64,000 nucleotides of DNA. Origin: Ephemerocybe angulata. Taxonomy: Eukaryota > Basidiomycota > Agaricomycetes > Agaricales > Psathyrellaceae. Shown one piece after another: positions 12,708 to 25,831 of the stretch. Where the stretch lies: the NCBI GenBank assembly GCA_013368325.1, contig JAACJK010000063.1, positions 496,001 through 560,000 on the forward strand, written 5' to 3'. How positions within the stretch are numbered: position 1 is the first letter of the stretch; each line of letters opens with the position of its first letter. Both the position numbers and the translations under genes were made by a program. The notes below the pieces were generated by a model. That model made no database searches and had not been told where the DNA came from. It saw only the letters and a program-made list of their open reading frames with translations.

Positions 12708-15700
12708 ATGAAGTGTCCTAAGTGCAAGAAGGAGATAGTGAAAGGGAGCGAGTTAGCCCGGCATAGCGCAACATGCCTTTCAAAAGCAGGAAGCGCTGCC
12801 TTGGGGACCAAAACATCAAGCACCACGCATTCGACAGCATCTAGCTCAGCCTTGCCGTCGGGTTCCAAAGGAGATTCTGTGAGCTCAATACTAAAAATCC
12901 TCGTACGCTCAATACCAATCGATTCACAGGTCTCGTCGCATATCCGGAAGGCTGTCGGATCCGTCAAAGATGTCTTCGGTGGCGCGAAGGGAGCTTTGGT
13001 GCGCATGACATTAATGTGCCCCGCAATTTAATTTTCTGACAGTTTTACCCACAGCAGCGACCGCGGATATCCAAGAGCCGCACTCCTGCGCCACCTCCCG
13101 CATCCATGCCTGCGCCATCACCATTACCGGTTAATTCAGCGTTTGGATCACCTCCCACTATACCGACTGCCCATGGTTCTGTTGAGCAGGTAAGCTTTAC
13201 CCAGAACACGGCGTGCTGTTACCTATACGTCACTACAGTGGCAAGAGGAGCTCTTTCAATCCGATACGCCTCCACACCCCAAAGACCTTGGGCTATATAC
13301 CAATGGCGACACGCAGGTGAGGTTACCCTATCTTCTAACGGCTCCTCTTTGCTTACCACCACTGATCCTGGCTAGATCTCCGAACGCTCCACCATGCTCA
13401 GTCAGAGACCTACGCCAACCTCCGCCCAGCCCTCTGGAGCAAAGCGCAAGCGAGTCTCCTCCGCACAGAGCGAGAAATCGGTCGTTGCCCACAACACTCA
13501 CTCCACCCCGGTCGGTTCAATCTGCCGTCCTGAATTCTTGTTTCTAACGTCCATGAAGAGTGCGGTTGGGATTGTAGATCATCCTCAGGTGACGTCTCCG
13601 ACCATCGCGCAATCCTCAAGACCTGTACGTTCTCCCCTCCAACTTAAATACTCCATCAAAGCTGAAGGTGAATCGCAGGGTAAAAGGCGCAAAGACGACA
13701 CCCAGCTTGAAATCAACTCTGTGGAACCAGCAAGGTCGCTCGGGGGACCTCTGCAACCGGTGTGTACACAGCTTAAAACTATCGAGGCTGAACGGAACTA
13801 ACAGAGTACCCTAGGACTCTGAAGATCCCGTTCAGGATCCGCCGAGCCCGACCCCAAGTTGCGGTCGCGTTCTTGTAGAGTCCACGCCCCAAGGATCAGA
13901 ACGCCAAGCGCCCGCGACACCCCAGGTCTATTCTATGGAGGGAGGTCTTATTCGATCCTCTTTTCTACGGTCATTGTCCCTCGCCTTCAACACCAGTTAC
14001 GACCTCTTTATGTGCACCTCCTGCCAGATGGCTCTCACCTCCTCCAATGTCATACCCCATCTCAAAGACACAGAAAAGCTCCCCGTCAACCGCAACTGTG
14101 CCCAGAAAATTGAACGAGCCAGCGTTGAGCTTGGCGTAAAGTCCGAATACCCCAAGTTCCCCCGTGTTTACACCCCGATCGACGCTGTGGTAGGGCTCAA
14201 CACGACCTTCAAATATGGATGCCCGCGATGCATGTACACAGCAGAAGAAAAGCAGGTCGTCACTCACATCTCGACCTGCAAGGCCTCCGACTCCTCCATT
14301 ACGCCCCAGGAAATCCTCGAGAACATCCCGACACAATATTTCCACGCTGGAGAAGCGAGGAGAAACATTCGGGTTGTTCTCCCGCCGAAGCCCTCCAAAC
14401 CCGCCACTCCTAGAGAGAAGATACTGAAGGATTTTACCGACTTTAGTCTCCCCACCGACACCACAACCCAACCTCCCGCCGACAAACGCCTGATCAATCC
14501 ATGGATAATGCAAACGGGCTTCCACCTATATGTCAAGGGCCATGACGTGTCCGAGCTGCGAGCTGCTGTTCAGCTCCCCCAGGTCCACGAGCCTCATCTC
14601 AAGAACCTCAACCAGCGAATCAAAGAACTGATACTCGAAGGAAATGACCTGCTTGCCAAAACGAATGACCAAGTTCTTCGCGTGATCATGACACAGAAAG
14701 CACACGAGTAAGCCAGCACCCTCGCGCTCCACTCATTCTCGCCTGATGTCCTCTCAGTAAAAGTAACAAGCCCATCCGGAATCACCAAGAAGAGTCTACC
14801 CACGGAAACTACGGCACTTGCATCGCCCATCTTGTTGCCGCCATCATCCGTGGCGGGTCAAAAGATCTTCGCTTCCCCACATCCCCCGCCGTCCAGACTG
14901 CGGTGGCAGCACTGAAAGTCTCGCTGACGCTTGACAATCTTCATTCGCTCCTAGCTGCGCTGTGGCTCCAGCCGTGGGAGGATGACTCCAACCCTCTCCC
15001 CGACCCCACCCTCTGCTTTCTGGCCCTTTTTCTCATGAAGGACGATGGTGTGTTTCTTCAACCCACGGCCGTCACCCCCGTCCTAGCCAAGATCACCCGC
15101 ATGATTTACCTCACAATCGTCCGCCAGATGTACAAGCTCAAGGAGGCCGGCGCCTTCCCAAACCTTCGGCTAGCCCTCGACTCCCTTACCCCGTATATCT
15201 TTGAAAGCTCAGGTCTTAGTACCCTCGAAGTCCTCCGGTACCACCAAAACTTTGCGACTACTCTCGCCACCCAAACTAAGGGTCTGCCCCGCATCGTCTG
15301 GCACCGTAGTTTCGAAAATGATTTCACTACGCTCATGTACGCTGGGCAGATCGTCTCTATGGAGAACCTGAAGGCGCTCTTCTCCGCCCTAGAGAGGAAG
15401 GCGATCAAGATCTGGGAAGAAGAAGTCCTCCTTGGTATCGAGGAGCGAGTGGACATCGGGGTTCCCAAGGACTCGTTCACCAACACGTCCAAAGGCTACT
15501 CGTTCCTATCCAACACCGACAACCATTTCCACCGCTATCAGAAGTGCCTCGGTCGGCGTTTCCTCCAAGACCCCGTTCTCATGAAGAAGTTCTACTCCAT
15601 CGATCCCATCACCGGCGTTGCCACTCTCAACGCTGCCGCGTGCCATAAGTGGCTCTCTAGCCTTGCCCGCCTTGAAGCGATTCAGATGGCCTTGGCTGAG

Positions 15701-18700
15701 ATGCGGGGTGGAGGACCGATCCGACTGGCCGAGATGGCGTCCACCGTGGTCTGCAACATCGAAACCAGGACCAGGAATCTCTACGCATATGGGCCTCACA
15801 TCCTTCTTGTCTGCCAGTACAACAAAACCACGCACAACCACCAAAAGGACGCTATCATTCCCCACGCCTTGAGCGCCTTTGACGCAGATATGCTCGTACA
15901 AATACACGCTCTCGCCAGGCCGTTTGCTCAGGTTCGCTCCCAGCCTCTGCAGTCAAACCACATAACTAATGTCCTCCCCTCAGTTCCTTGTAGCAGCTCT
16001 GTACCCCGACGAACCCCACCTGGCGCGCCAGTACTGCGAGATGCTGTTTATGGATTGTCTCCAGCCGTTCGACCCTGCCACCATCAGCCAACTTATGGGC
16101 AACGAGTCTAAGATCATCTTCGGATGGGCGATGACCATCGCCTGCTATCGGCATATCGCTATCGCTTTCAAAAACGCCCTCAAGATTGTCATCCTGTTCG
16201 ACCCAGACGAAGGACCTGAACCAGATCAATACACCGATGTCCAAGCACTGCAGGGCGGACATTCGCTCGGTACCGAGAGGCGAATCTATGGACTATCGGC
16301 AGAGCTCTTGCACGGGGTCTCCGACGACACCGTCCATCTATACATCCGCTCAAGCCGAGATTGGCAGCAATCATTTGAAGTGGTCCCAGCAGGCACCCTA
16401 GTTCCTTACCGGAAGGCGTCCATGAACTGGTTTCAGACGCTTGTGAAGAACGGCACGGTGAAGCTGACCCCTCGCCACCTTCCTGGGGCTGATGACTCCC
16501 GTACCATCTCCGAGCTCTACCAGATTGTACATCGCAGTATCGCCCAAAAAGAGCAATCTCATAAAGCCACAATGGATGAGCTGGCGCGCATCTGGGTCAA
16601 GCTTGAGGAGGTACAAGCCCAAGTAGCGCAGTCGCATCGGCATGTGCCCCCACCTCCCCCGACCAAAATCCCCACGTTCGAACCACCCCTTGCAGTCGTC
16701 CCATACCAGTCGACCCCTGCCCCAGCAGCTTCCCACCCAGTAGTCTCGCAATCGCACCTGCATCCCTCACTTCTTCCCAGCCCATCGGCGACTCCGCCCG
16801 AACTTCAAGGACTTACGCCCAGCGCCATGCCCCACGACCGTGTTGTCGGTTCACATCCCGTTCCCTCCGTCCTTCTTCCCTCCGACATGCTTCATTCTGT
16901 TCAACGCCTCTACGGCACAGGGGCAAACTGGAGCGACCGAGGCCAGCGTGACGCGACTGAAGCGCTCTTGAAGTTGGAGAAGGACGTGTTCGTGATCCTC
17001 AGGACTGGTGGGGGAAAGACGGCGGTGGCGGTACTCCCCTCTTTGGTGGAAGAGTCCATCACTGTCATTGTTATCCCCTTCGTCTCGCTCCTCGAAGATT
17101 GGGTTCGGAGGTTAACTGAGTGGAACATAGTCTTCGAGGTCTACACCCAGGAAACATCCCCTTCGCTTGGTTGCTCTGGCGCCAAGATCATTCTCGTGTC
17201 CTCCGACAGGGCTAGACTTGGGCAGTGGAAGCAGGATCTCGCACGCCTCGACGCTACGCGCCCAGTCGCTCGGATCATCTTTGACGAAGCTCACGTCTGG
17301 TTCATGGACTTGAAGTTTCGAGAACAGGCAATGTCCCTCCCCAGCACCCTCCGCCAATTTCCCACGCAGTTCGTCCTGATCAGCGCAACTATCCCTCCAG
17401 CCCTCGAGGAGGTCATGTCGAAGGACTTTGCAATGTCAGCGTCGACCACCATCCGGAATCACCCCCACCGCCCAGAACTCAAATACATCATCATCCGGAA
17501 CATGGCTGGAATACCAGGCATGATAGCCCACTTCAAGTCCCACCTGGACAATATGAAGACCTCGCGTCCATGGAGCAACAGAGACCGCTGGATTATCTTC
17601 GTCACCACCTATCTGGATGGGTATGAGGTCGCCAAATCCCTCGGCGTCGAATTCTACCACTCACATAATCCAGAATACCCACTCACCCACCAGGAGAGGA
17701 AAGCGATATACGAGCGGTGGAGCTCAGGGGGCATGCCAGGCATGGTTGCTACAACGGCGGTTTCTGTTGGGACTGACTACAGTCATGTTCGCCTCACAGC
17801 CCACTTCAACCCGCCCTTTGATATGACTAGCCTTGTCCAACAAACCTCCCGGGCTGGACGTGATGGTGCTCCTGCGGACTGCTTGGTTCTGTGCCCCATC
17901 TGGACACGCCCGCGAACCCACACCGGCGAAGACGAGATCAGGGGCATCACGGCGCTCAAGGAACTGCTCGAGATCCCCCCAAATTCTCCTCCGCCCTGTG
18001 TCAGGGGCGCTATTGGGCGCGCTATGGAAGGCGTCGAGATAGCATGCATAGATCTCGACCTACGCTGGCAGCCATGCAGCGGCTGCGATCCCGGTGAGTG
18101 TTTTCTTGCTTCTTCGCTACGATTCCTCATTGAATCGCTTCCAGACGGCCAAGCGCATGGTTATACAGGCCACAGTCTCCGCCACGTTTCAGTAGACCGC
18201 TCCTACCCTCCCCTCGCTCCCCCCATGGCTCTCGCCCCCATCGCACTGCGCCAGCAACTATTGACAAACTTCGGCAACTCGGTCGAGCGAGGGCAGCAAA
18301 TTGCATCCCAAGACCATGAAGGGAAAATCCGTGCTGTCGCCAAGTACAAGGCGGTCATCGACGCCGTCAGAAAGGCCTGTGGAATCTGCTGCATGGTGGA
18401 GGGGAAGGCGAGTCGCGCAGTACACGAACCCTACGACTGCACCAACAAATCTGGTCCAAGCTCTATTTTCATTGAGTTCAGAAGGCTCATCAATTTCCGT
18501 TTACATCACTACGAGCATGCAATATGCTTCAAATGCTACATCGCCGCCTTCTACGTCTCTCACCTCCACCCCACCTTCCAAGCCGGCCACGATAGGAGCA
18601 CCTGCCCGGCTCCGAACTTTCTTCAAGGGGTGTTGTTTGAGGTTTGGCAGAATGAAGGGAGGAGAGCCGAACTTGGGCGAGCGGTTGGGAAAGAGTGGAG

Positions 18701-18839
18701 AGACATGAAAGAGTTCACTTCCTGGGTCGTGCTTCCCCACCCGGTGCACTCGTGCAACGTCATGGTGGTGTTGCTGTGGTTCGGCAACCGGTACCTCGAG
18801 TTTCACGAGGACTTGAATGTTGAAGCGCAAGGGGCGTGA
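12708..18839 (+). CDS. OrsD-type zinc-finger + RecQ-like DEAH helicase (telomere-linked-helicase-like), about 1,900 aa
   Basis: Exons 12708-12998, 13055-13189, 13239-13316, 13376-13759, 13815-14707, 14758-15931, 15984-18093 and 18145-18839 all join in phase, giving about 1,919 aa with no internal stop. The N-terminus is a C..C..H..C finger (MKCPKCKKEIVKGSELARH). After a Ser/Pro linker comes a two-part cysteine module (LFMCTSCQMALTSS..HL, then YGCPRCMYTAEEK..H) typical of the OrsD family. A large helical middle follows. The SF2 helicase core shows RGQRDATE (motif 0), RTGGGKTAVAV (I), FDEAHVWF (II), LISATIPP (III), ATTAVSVGTDY (V) and QQTSRAGRDG (VI). A Cys/His-rich tail (GICCMVEG, HAICFKCY) closes the protein. 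This architecture is that of fungal RecQ helicases found near telomeres and in expanded families; ATP-driven DNA unwinding is expected. The gene looks intact. Confidence 0.88.
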
Positions 18840-21800
18840 GCGCGGAAATACGCTCACGAGCGCCCCAAACGCCGACGTAGATAGCTTTGTAATCACCTTT
18901 AAGGGTACAAAAGCAGGTCAAATCGTATTTGAAATTATCTATCTGATTGCTAGGGATTTTACGGCAATTTTACAAGTCCCCAGAGGCTTGAGAAACGACT
19001 CAGGAGGTCAAGTAGGACTTAGGCGCTCGTAACCGCGCAAAGGCGATATGGCAACTCGCGTCTGAACTCGACGCGTCTCTCCTTACAAGATCCAGCACCC
19101 AGGTAAGCTCAAGATCTCAAGATCAGACGGTGCTAACGGGACTTTGGAATTCTACAGAGTGGTATATACGAAAAGCCGGGATCTTGGTCCTGCGTCGTCC
19201 ACCAACAGGGACGCGCGCGTTCATTCTGCCCAGCCACTAATAGTTTTGAGTCTCGGGCTCGTGCCAATCCTCGCATGGACAAATAGACAATTTATTCTAT
19301 GGTACTTTGTACAACGAAGGCCATACTCAAACCAACCCAGAACTTGATCAATTAGATATCTTCCATATTAATCACGAGTTTGTAGAATTAACTCAGTTGA
19401 GTCCTCTACACCCAGATACACGAATCCAAGCCTGGATCACCTACCAATACCACCAAGAGTCGCAAACGACTGCCAACGCATGATCAAGTCGGCGATCTGA
19501 ATCTCGCTCCCCCGCCACCGCGCCAAGTCCGTACGTACGCACCATGGCAGATACTCCACATCAGACGTATCTGAGTACAGTGACGACGTGGACCCTTTTA
19601 AGATGCGCAGCGAGTAGTAATAACTGCTCGAAATTACACTCTAGGCGCGTCTTCCTCGTGTATACCTACCTCACCAACTTTATTATCAATTTCACAGCAT
19701 CTCCAGTGGTGAGTCGAATCCCCGGCCTTCGTTCTTCCCTCTCTGACCGTGTACCTCGACTCGGTCGGTTGCATCGTCTCTGCAAAGGTGAGTCTTTCCC
19801 TCCACGCTTCCACATCGCAACATAATCACCTAGCTCGCACTGCACGACCACCTTCAGAGCGTCAGCATCCCACCACCGCCAGAGCCTCAACGATCGTGCA
19901 TTTCAGGGGACGACCTTTGTGCAGCAGCATGCCTTTGACCATGCACGCGAGTGTCGCTGGAACGGTTGTTCATCGTTTTGAAATGGCCGGGGATTTCTGT
20001 TCTAGTTCACTACGCACCATTCTCCGTTAGAATAGACGCCGTGTGGGTAGTGTAGCATGATATCAATAAGCTCGTGCTCCGAACATGGTGTGCTTGCACA
20101 CGAGCATCTCGGCCTCAACTCGAACGGAGCACGCCCTCGCAATTGAGCAGCAATGATAATATTCCGAAACCAAATTTGAATATAACTTACTGTTTGTTCA
20201 CTTCGACGAATACAATAAACTATTTATCTGCTTCAGCGAGACCTTCAAGACGCAATTACATCCTAAATTGAATAAACGAGTCTCACATGATACCGTTGTT
20301 TGACGTAGAAAAGGCTCGGGTGCGCAGAGTGCTGGTACAAGCAGACTTATACTTAATAATTGAGGCGAGGTCGTCGTTGGAACAAGTCCACAAGTGATTA
20401 TATTGAAGAATTGGAATACAAGGAAGGTCTCTTTAGTTTAATCTAGGCCTTGAGGGTGAAAGAGGGATGGAAGTACAGATTTAGTACGCATAAATCCGGA
20501 ATACCAGTCTGATATATACCAAGACCCGGCTCCTCAGCATATCCTCGAATATCCGGCATATTGAATAAGAAAACCGTTATATTCGATATTTTCGATACAT
20601 TCAAAAGCCATATAGCTATATACTCTAAAGTCACCATACCAAATCTCGGAGTAGGGAACGTAAGGACAAAATATCGAGCCAAAATGGCTCGCCAATATGA
20701 TATATCCCAAAAATCACAGAACTGCGTAGGCAGTCAGGGTCCCAGTACGCCGTGACGCATGGAGCTCGATTTGCGATGTGTCTCCGCGGCGACCTGCGAA
20801 CCGGGCGGTGAACTGCGTAGGCAGTGAGTCCAACCCGACGTCTCGATGGACGCCCTGGGCGTGACAATGCACGGCGTCCATTCGGACGATATCTCAGGGG
20901 CGGGGGAACTGCGTAAGCACTCAATCTCATCCGTAATTAAGCTCACGGCACTCGTATCCACAACGGAGCCCAACCGCAACCGCACGAGCCCAATCAAGTC
21001 ACCTCCTGCGACTCGGCGGTCCTTGCTCTCTCTCCCATCTCCATTGACACAACTGCACCCTCCGCCGTTATCCGAGACGTCGACGGGTAGCCACCCGCGA
21101 CGCCCGCTCTCACCTCCAATCAAACGTGAGGGATGAACCAAGCTCCCGCCGCACACCCGCTACAACCGAAAGCCACGCACCGAGCGCCCCCGCAGCCGAA
21201 TTCAAGACGCGCCGGCTATGCGCATCACCACCGGCGCCCAAGTCAAAGGTACGTCCCTCGCCAACTTACCTGACAGACATCTACTCACAATCACACGCAA
21301 CAATACATCTAGTCTACGCTATGCTACGAGTAAACTAAGGTCTTGTAGGCTAACAAACTCCTGCGGTCGCATAGCGCGGATCTGGAATAAACGAAAGTCA
21401 GTTACGTGCCGGGATGAGCGCAACAATTCGGAACATACGCACGGTATAACGACACCAAGCCGTTCTTGGGATTGACTGGAATATATTGCGTGAGTTACGC
21501 GAAATGCATCACAGTCGTGAACTGCCGTGACTCAGTGCGATATGGTAGCAGGACTGTGTCAAGGGGACGCGAAGCGGAAGGACGGGGATGACAAGTGAGT
21601 ACGTACCTACAATTCCCTGCGCTACCGAGCCTATGGCGACGAATAAAAGATCAGATACAAGCCCCGGCAGAAAAACGAAGGATTGACGTACCTTGCACGC
21701 CGGGTCAGGCTCACGACGTCGACGACCCATCCCAACCTTGCACAAGCCGTCCACCCCATGAAGCCATTGATGTTTGGAGGCCTATAATGAACAGTGCGCA

Positions 21801-22239
21801 GTCAGTAAAATAAAGTTGGGTCCACGGTCATTGACACACCTTTGAGACCCACGATGCTGCCGTGTGAGACTGTGGATGAAGACGAGCTAGGGTCGAGGTC
21901 AGCGTGGTGCGCGAAGGAGGAAGAGGGCCGCCGACGCACCGTCATTGTGCCACGTCAATACCTACGCCGGGCCTGATGGTGGTGGTCTGGTAATACGTGG
22001 CGTATTCTCCGAACTTGAGGCTAGAGCCTGGGGTGGAGAGGTTGGTGAGCGGAGGCGTCGTGGCAAGGAGGTGGGTGCGTACTCACCGCGTCACAGTCTG
22101 CTTGGGTCTATTGAGGTAGAAGGGGAAAGGTCAATAAAGAATAAGGGTGGATGGAAGAAATGTATACTCACTCAAAGGTGCCAGCAAACATCGTCGATGA
22201 CGGCGACGACGACGTAGGTGAATTGTATTGTAGACTCGA
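18840..22239. other. Gene-poor stretch, no supported gene
   Basis: No reading frame of convincing composition. At 18910-19020 there is an AT-rich segment with loose similarity to the dispersed repeat at 22.2 and 55.2 kb (TCTGATT, CTCAGGAGG). At about 20720, 20812 and 20909 the string GAACTGCGTA(G/A)GCA recurs at roughly 95-bp intervals, a short decayed tandem repeat. The rest is unremarkable. Confidence 0.4.
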
Positions 22240-22620
22240 CTTTCTAGGGTTCTGAATATTTACAAGAATTCTCAAGATTTTATCTGGTTTATTGCGACCT
22301 AGGGGAGACCCAGAATCGACTTAGAGGAATCCGCCGGGATTCAGCTGGCCGAAAACGGGCGGTTTCGCGTAACGAGGGGGTCTCAGGTTCTCGCGAAGGT
22401 GGGTCCAGGGGTTATTTATATTTCTAAGAATTTATATGAATTTATCTGATTTTATACGTCGACGAGAGGTGCTCAGAAACAAGTTCTGGGGAACGGGCGC
22501 TTAGGTGAGCGATAGACGCGCGCGGGGCTGACAAAGCCTCGTGACTGATGGGATGTTCGGCGATCGCCGAGAGGGTTGGCTTTGACGCGCGGCTTTCGTC
22601 TCAAGGTCTGGGTGGGCTCG
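22240..22620 (+). repeat. Dispersed repeat, copy 1
   Basis: Shares an ordered set of blocks with 55210-55580: ATTTATCTGATTTTAT-like AT tract, AATCCGCCGG, CTCAGAAAC(A/G)AGTT, GTGAGCGA, GGCTGACAAAGCC(T/G)CGTGA and TTCGGCGATCGCCGAGA versus CTCGGCGATCGCCGAGA. The two copies are diverged but colinear over about 370 bp. No coding capacity is visible and termini are not sharply defined. Likely a remnant of a transposable element. Confidence 0.6.
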
Positions 22621-24159
22621 GTATGATCAGGTAAGTCTCGATTAGCTCAGAAGTACACTAATACACGACTATAGGATGCGTGAGGTACGACGAGGAAGGC
22701 CGATGAAGGATGGGAGGCGCGAGTCTGGGGTGCGCGATCGGGTCGTTGCTGCAAGATCGACTGGGCGACACAAACGCGAAGTGAATCGCGCACGGTCAAG
22801 AAGGGTCTGGGGTGAGGGGGATCACACGAGGTAAGCTTCAAACAGTTTCCGGGGTACTAATTCATGTCTACCTAGGTACAAAATCGTTCGGTATATACGA
22901 GAAACAACGCGAGACCGGCTACGGAAACTAGGGTGGGTACGGAGTGCCGCCTGGCACTCCAAACGGCTTCTCAGAGGTCACGAAGACCCTATCGATGGGC
23001 TGGGCACGGAGGGAAGTGTCCTCCGAGGGTTCGAAGAAGGCTCAAGAAGGGCCTGTTTTGTTACCGCAGCTAAGCAGAGAAGGTGAGTAACCTCCATTCG
23101 CCTCCCTCATCACCGACTCACCTCATTCTGTCACAGAGTTGATCGTCATCTTGAGGTATGGCTGGGGGGGTCTGCTTCTTCATTTCTCTTCACCTCCGAG
23201 TTCTGACCTAAATTCTAACGCCTTCCGCATGAGATTCTGCGGTGTTTTGGGGTAGGTCGTTAAGACCTGGAGTGGGTAAGAAATGGGACGGGCGCGTACC
23301 TCCATTGAAGCATATGGCGCGGGTAGAAGAACGAGAGGTACAATACGAGACCGGGAAACACTCCACCTTCGCGTTACATTTGAATCAAGGTAAGTATATA
23401 TCTCAATTTCGGAGGTGGGGGATGTGCGTACCTTCGAAGAGTCCGAGGAAGAAGCGCGCTGCTAAGAGACCTTTGTAGCACGGAACTAGGCCTATTCGAA
23501 GCACGCAATTCAGTCTCTGTCTGCCGCATAGTCAGAATGCGGATGTGCGCATACCTTGCAGAGTCGTTACGACGCCCCAGAGCGTGAGCAGTGTTGAGAA
23601 GGAGGAGGTTCGTGCCTACCACCTGTTCGGAAGTTCAATTCATAGTTCGGGAACGTATGACGAAGATCGGTGCACTCACCCTCAGCAAGAGGTTCGACGG
23701 CAGTTCGGCGAGGCTGTAGGTATGTAGGTGAGGGTCAATGCGATGCCCAAGCAAGTATACGCGGAATGAACGAGAGCGACGTAGGACTGAAAACTGGCAC
23801 AGGTCCCGGAGACCTGGCAGAATCTGGATGAGCGGGAGACTATTTTTAAAATCAGTCTCGCTTACCACGTTCTGGAAATGAGGCTCGGATGAGAAATGAG
23901 AAAATAAAGAGAAACCCAGAAAATAGCCGTGAACTCTAGGCGAAATGTGGTACGCACATGAAGCACGGTACACGGTCGATATGAGATGTCATGCCAAAAC
24001 AAGAACACCTGTGCGGCACTGTGCATCCTGCGTAATAAAGGGCTAGGGTTCAACAGGGAAATGAACAAAGACCAGAATAGCGTGCTAATGACGCCGTCCA
24101 GCACGGGGGAGGAGGCGCGCCTAAGGACGGAAAGGATGTCTCAGGACCTCCCTTCTTGC
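22621..24159. other. Gene-poor stretch, no supported gene
   Basis: Several GGTAAGT/GGTGAGT donor-like strings lie here, but I could not assemble coding exons. A short perfect hairpin (GGAGTGCCGCCTGGCACTCC) occurs at about 22939-22958. Nothing else supported. Confidence 0.35.
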
Positions 24160-24690
24160 GTTTGCTCCACAGACGACGTCATAAGCCCGTAAAACAGCTA
24201 TTCAAAGGAGCCGTTTTACCTACGGCTGACGTTGTCCAGCCCAGGGCTCGGGAGGAGACGCGCTGGGACAGAGACGTCTCTCCCTTCGCCCGTCTCCGCA
24301 GTGGACGTCATCATCATGTAAAACAGCTCTTCAAAAGAGCTGTTTTACACATTAATGACGTCGTCCAGCCCCGGTAGGGAATGCGCGCCACGGTGCGTGG
24401 ACGATGTTTCAGGGAGTGTAACTCCCGAGACATCTCCTCCCTTTGTCCATTTGCCCCGCAGACGATGTCATCGATGTGTATACCGCCCCATCAGACGAGC
24501 CTTTTTACCCGCTGATGCCGTCAAGGCAAGGAGGAGGAAATGGGCGCTGCAGGACGTCGACAATTTAGACGCCCGATCAAAAGCTTAAGCGCCGACGTTG
24601 CGGTTGGCGCACGATGTCATAGGCGTGTAAAATGTCTCGTCTGAGGGGCGGTTTCATGCGCCTATGATGTCATCTTGGAGGAGGGTAAGT
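24160..24690. repeat. Array of four tandem hairpin units
   Basis: Four inverted repeats, centred near 24208, 24325, 24495 and 24645, each start with GACG(A)CGTCAT or GATGTCAT and end with its complement. Their stems include GTAAAACAGCTCTTC paired with AAGAGCTGTTTTAC (best preserved at 24318-24349). Units recur at about 120-170 bp and are separated by GC-rich linkers with GGAGGAG/CGCGC. The same arm sequence is found near 7640. This looks like a tandemly amplified foldback or MITE-type element. Confidence 0.65.
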
Positions 24691-24810
24691 CAAGGTAACT
24701 GTGTTAATCTGGGGCCAGCGGAGCGACGATCATCTGAGTCGTCTGGAGCTAGACCAAGCCGTTTAAATATTGCATTTCACATTTCGCCCCGCCTTTGACT
24801 CTCACCGGCC

Positions 24811-25681
24811 ATGCCCTACATCAATCCGCCCCTCACCTTCCTCCACGCCGGCCAGCTGGTCAGTATCAGGAATCTCCGGTCTCACGCGTTTCAACCTGAA
24901 CCCGATGGGCGGACCTATGTCGTCGAGAGCTTGGACGGCATTTCTGACGTCCGAGACTTTCTTCTGAAGCATGCTTGTCTTGATGAGGCTGTTCGCCCTG
25001 CAGGTGTGTCCTTTTTTGGATACTTCAAAGCTTGCGCTGACTAGTATGTATGCCCTTTGCTTAGCCAGCCGTTGTTTCCGATCTGTGGCATTAAGGAATG
25101 GTGACAGAGTTATACGGAGGGAGAAGTCTGATGGGGATGGCGTACCAGATCACGATGTTCTCGTGATAGTAGTGGATTATCGGTGCGTCTTCCTTTTTGT
25201 TCTTCGAAATGCTAAATCCGCATCTCGTCCTTCTAGCGGATACTCAACCGAGCGTGTTGCAGCTCACGCTCACCAGCTTCCCAAGCCAGAGTACGCCGTT
25301 ACTTCCAATGCTACATTACCTACCTCATGCTTATCACCCCCTTTCTGTTCTCTAGACTTTCGCTCGAGGATGCTGGGCTCAACGTCTCCCAGATTGTGGC
25401 GGAACAGCATCCTCCCCCCGAAGTGAAGACCGATGAAGGTAGTGAGTACTACGTTGATCGAATTCTTGATTATCGTGAGGGTGAAGCCGGCCGTGAATAT
25501 CGCGTTCTCTGGGCCGGGTATCCCTGCGTCGACGCTTCTTGGATTGGGGAAGCGGAGGCAGAGAGTTTGGCGGCTCTGGATAGGTGGCAGGTGCGGAACA
25601 TTTTCATTTCCGTACTCTCGTTCCTCATCTCCAACACAGGAAATTGACAATACAAATGCATCTAGTTTTCTTTTCCTCTGA
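24811..25681 (+). CDS. Chromodomain protein (213 aa, five exons)
   Basis: Exons 24811-25003, 25065-25182, 25237-25290, 25356-25590 and 25640-25681 join with correct phases to 642 nt, including the TGA at 25679-25681. The N-terminal 65 residues start MPYINPPLTFLHAGQLVSIR. The C-terminal part has a chromodomain: EYYVDRILDYREGEAGREYRVLWAGYPCVDASWI with an aromatic-cage pattern (Y at the start, W in LWAGY, W in SWI), followed by LDRW. Chromodomains bind methylated histone tails. Chromodomains at the end of fungal Ty3-type integrases are common, but four introns and a complete small gene argue against a mere transposon remnant. A retropepsin fragment lies just downstream. Confidence 0.75.
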
Positions 25682-25831
25682 CTTTAATCGTAACGCGCCT
25701 AAACCTGAATCGCCCTTGTATTTGTATCTTGTACTACTACGTAGTTTCCGTGTTTCTATTGTTGATGTATTTCTATCTCACTCTACCAACAAATCCTTTA
25801 CTTAGCCCGTTAGATAGAGAATTCAATACCT

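Noticed and set aside
20734..21156. 140-codon minus-strand frame
   Set aside because: Composition is not protein-like and part of it overlaps a short decayed tandem repeat.
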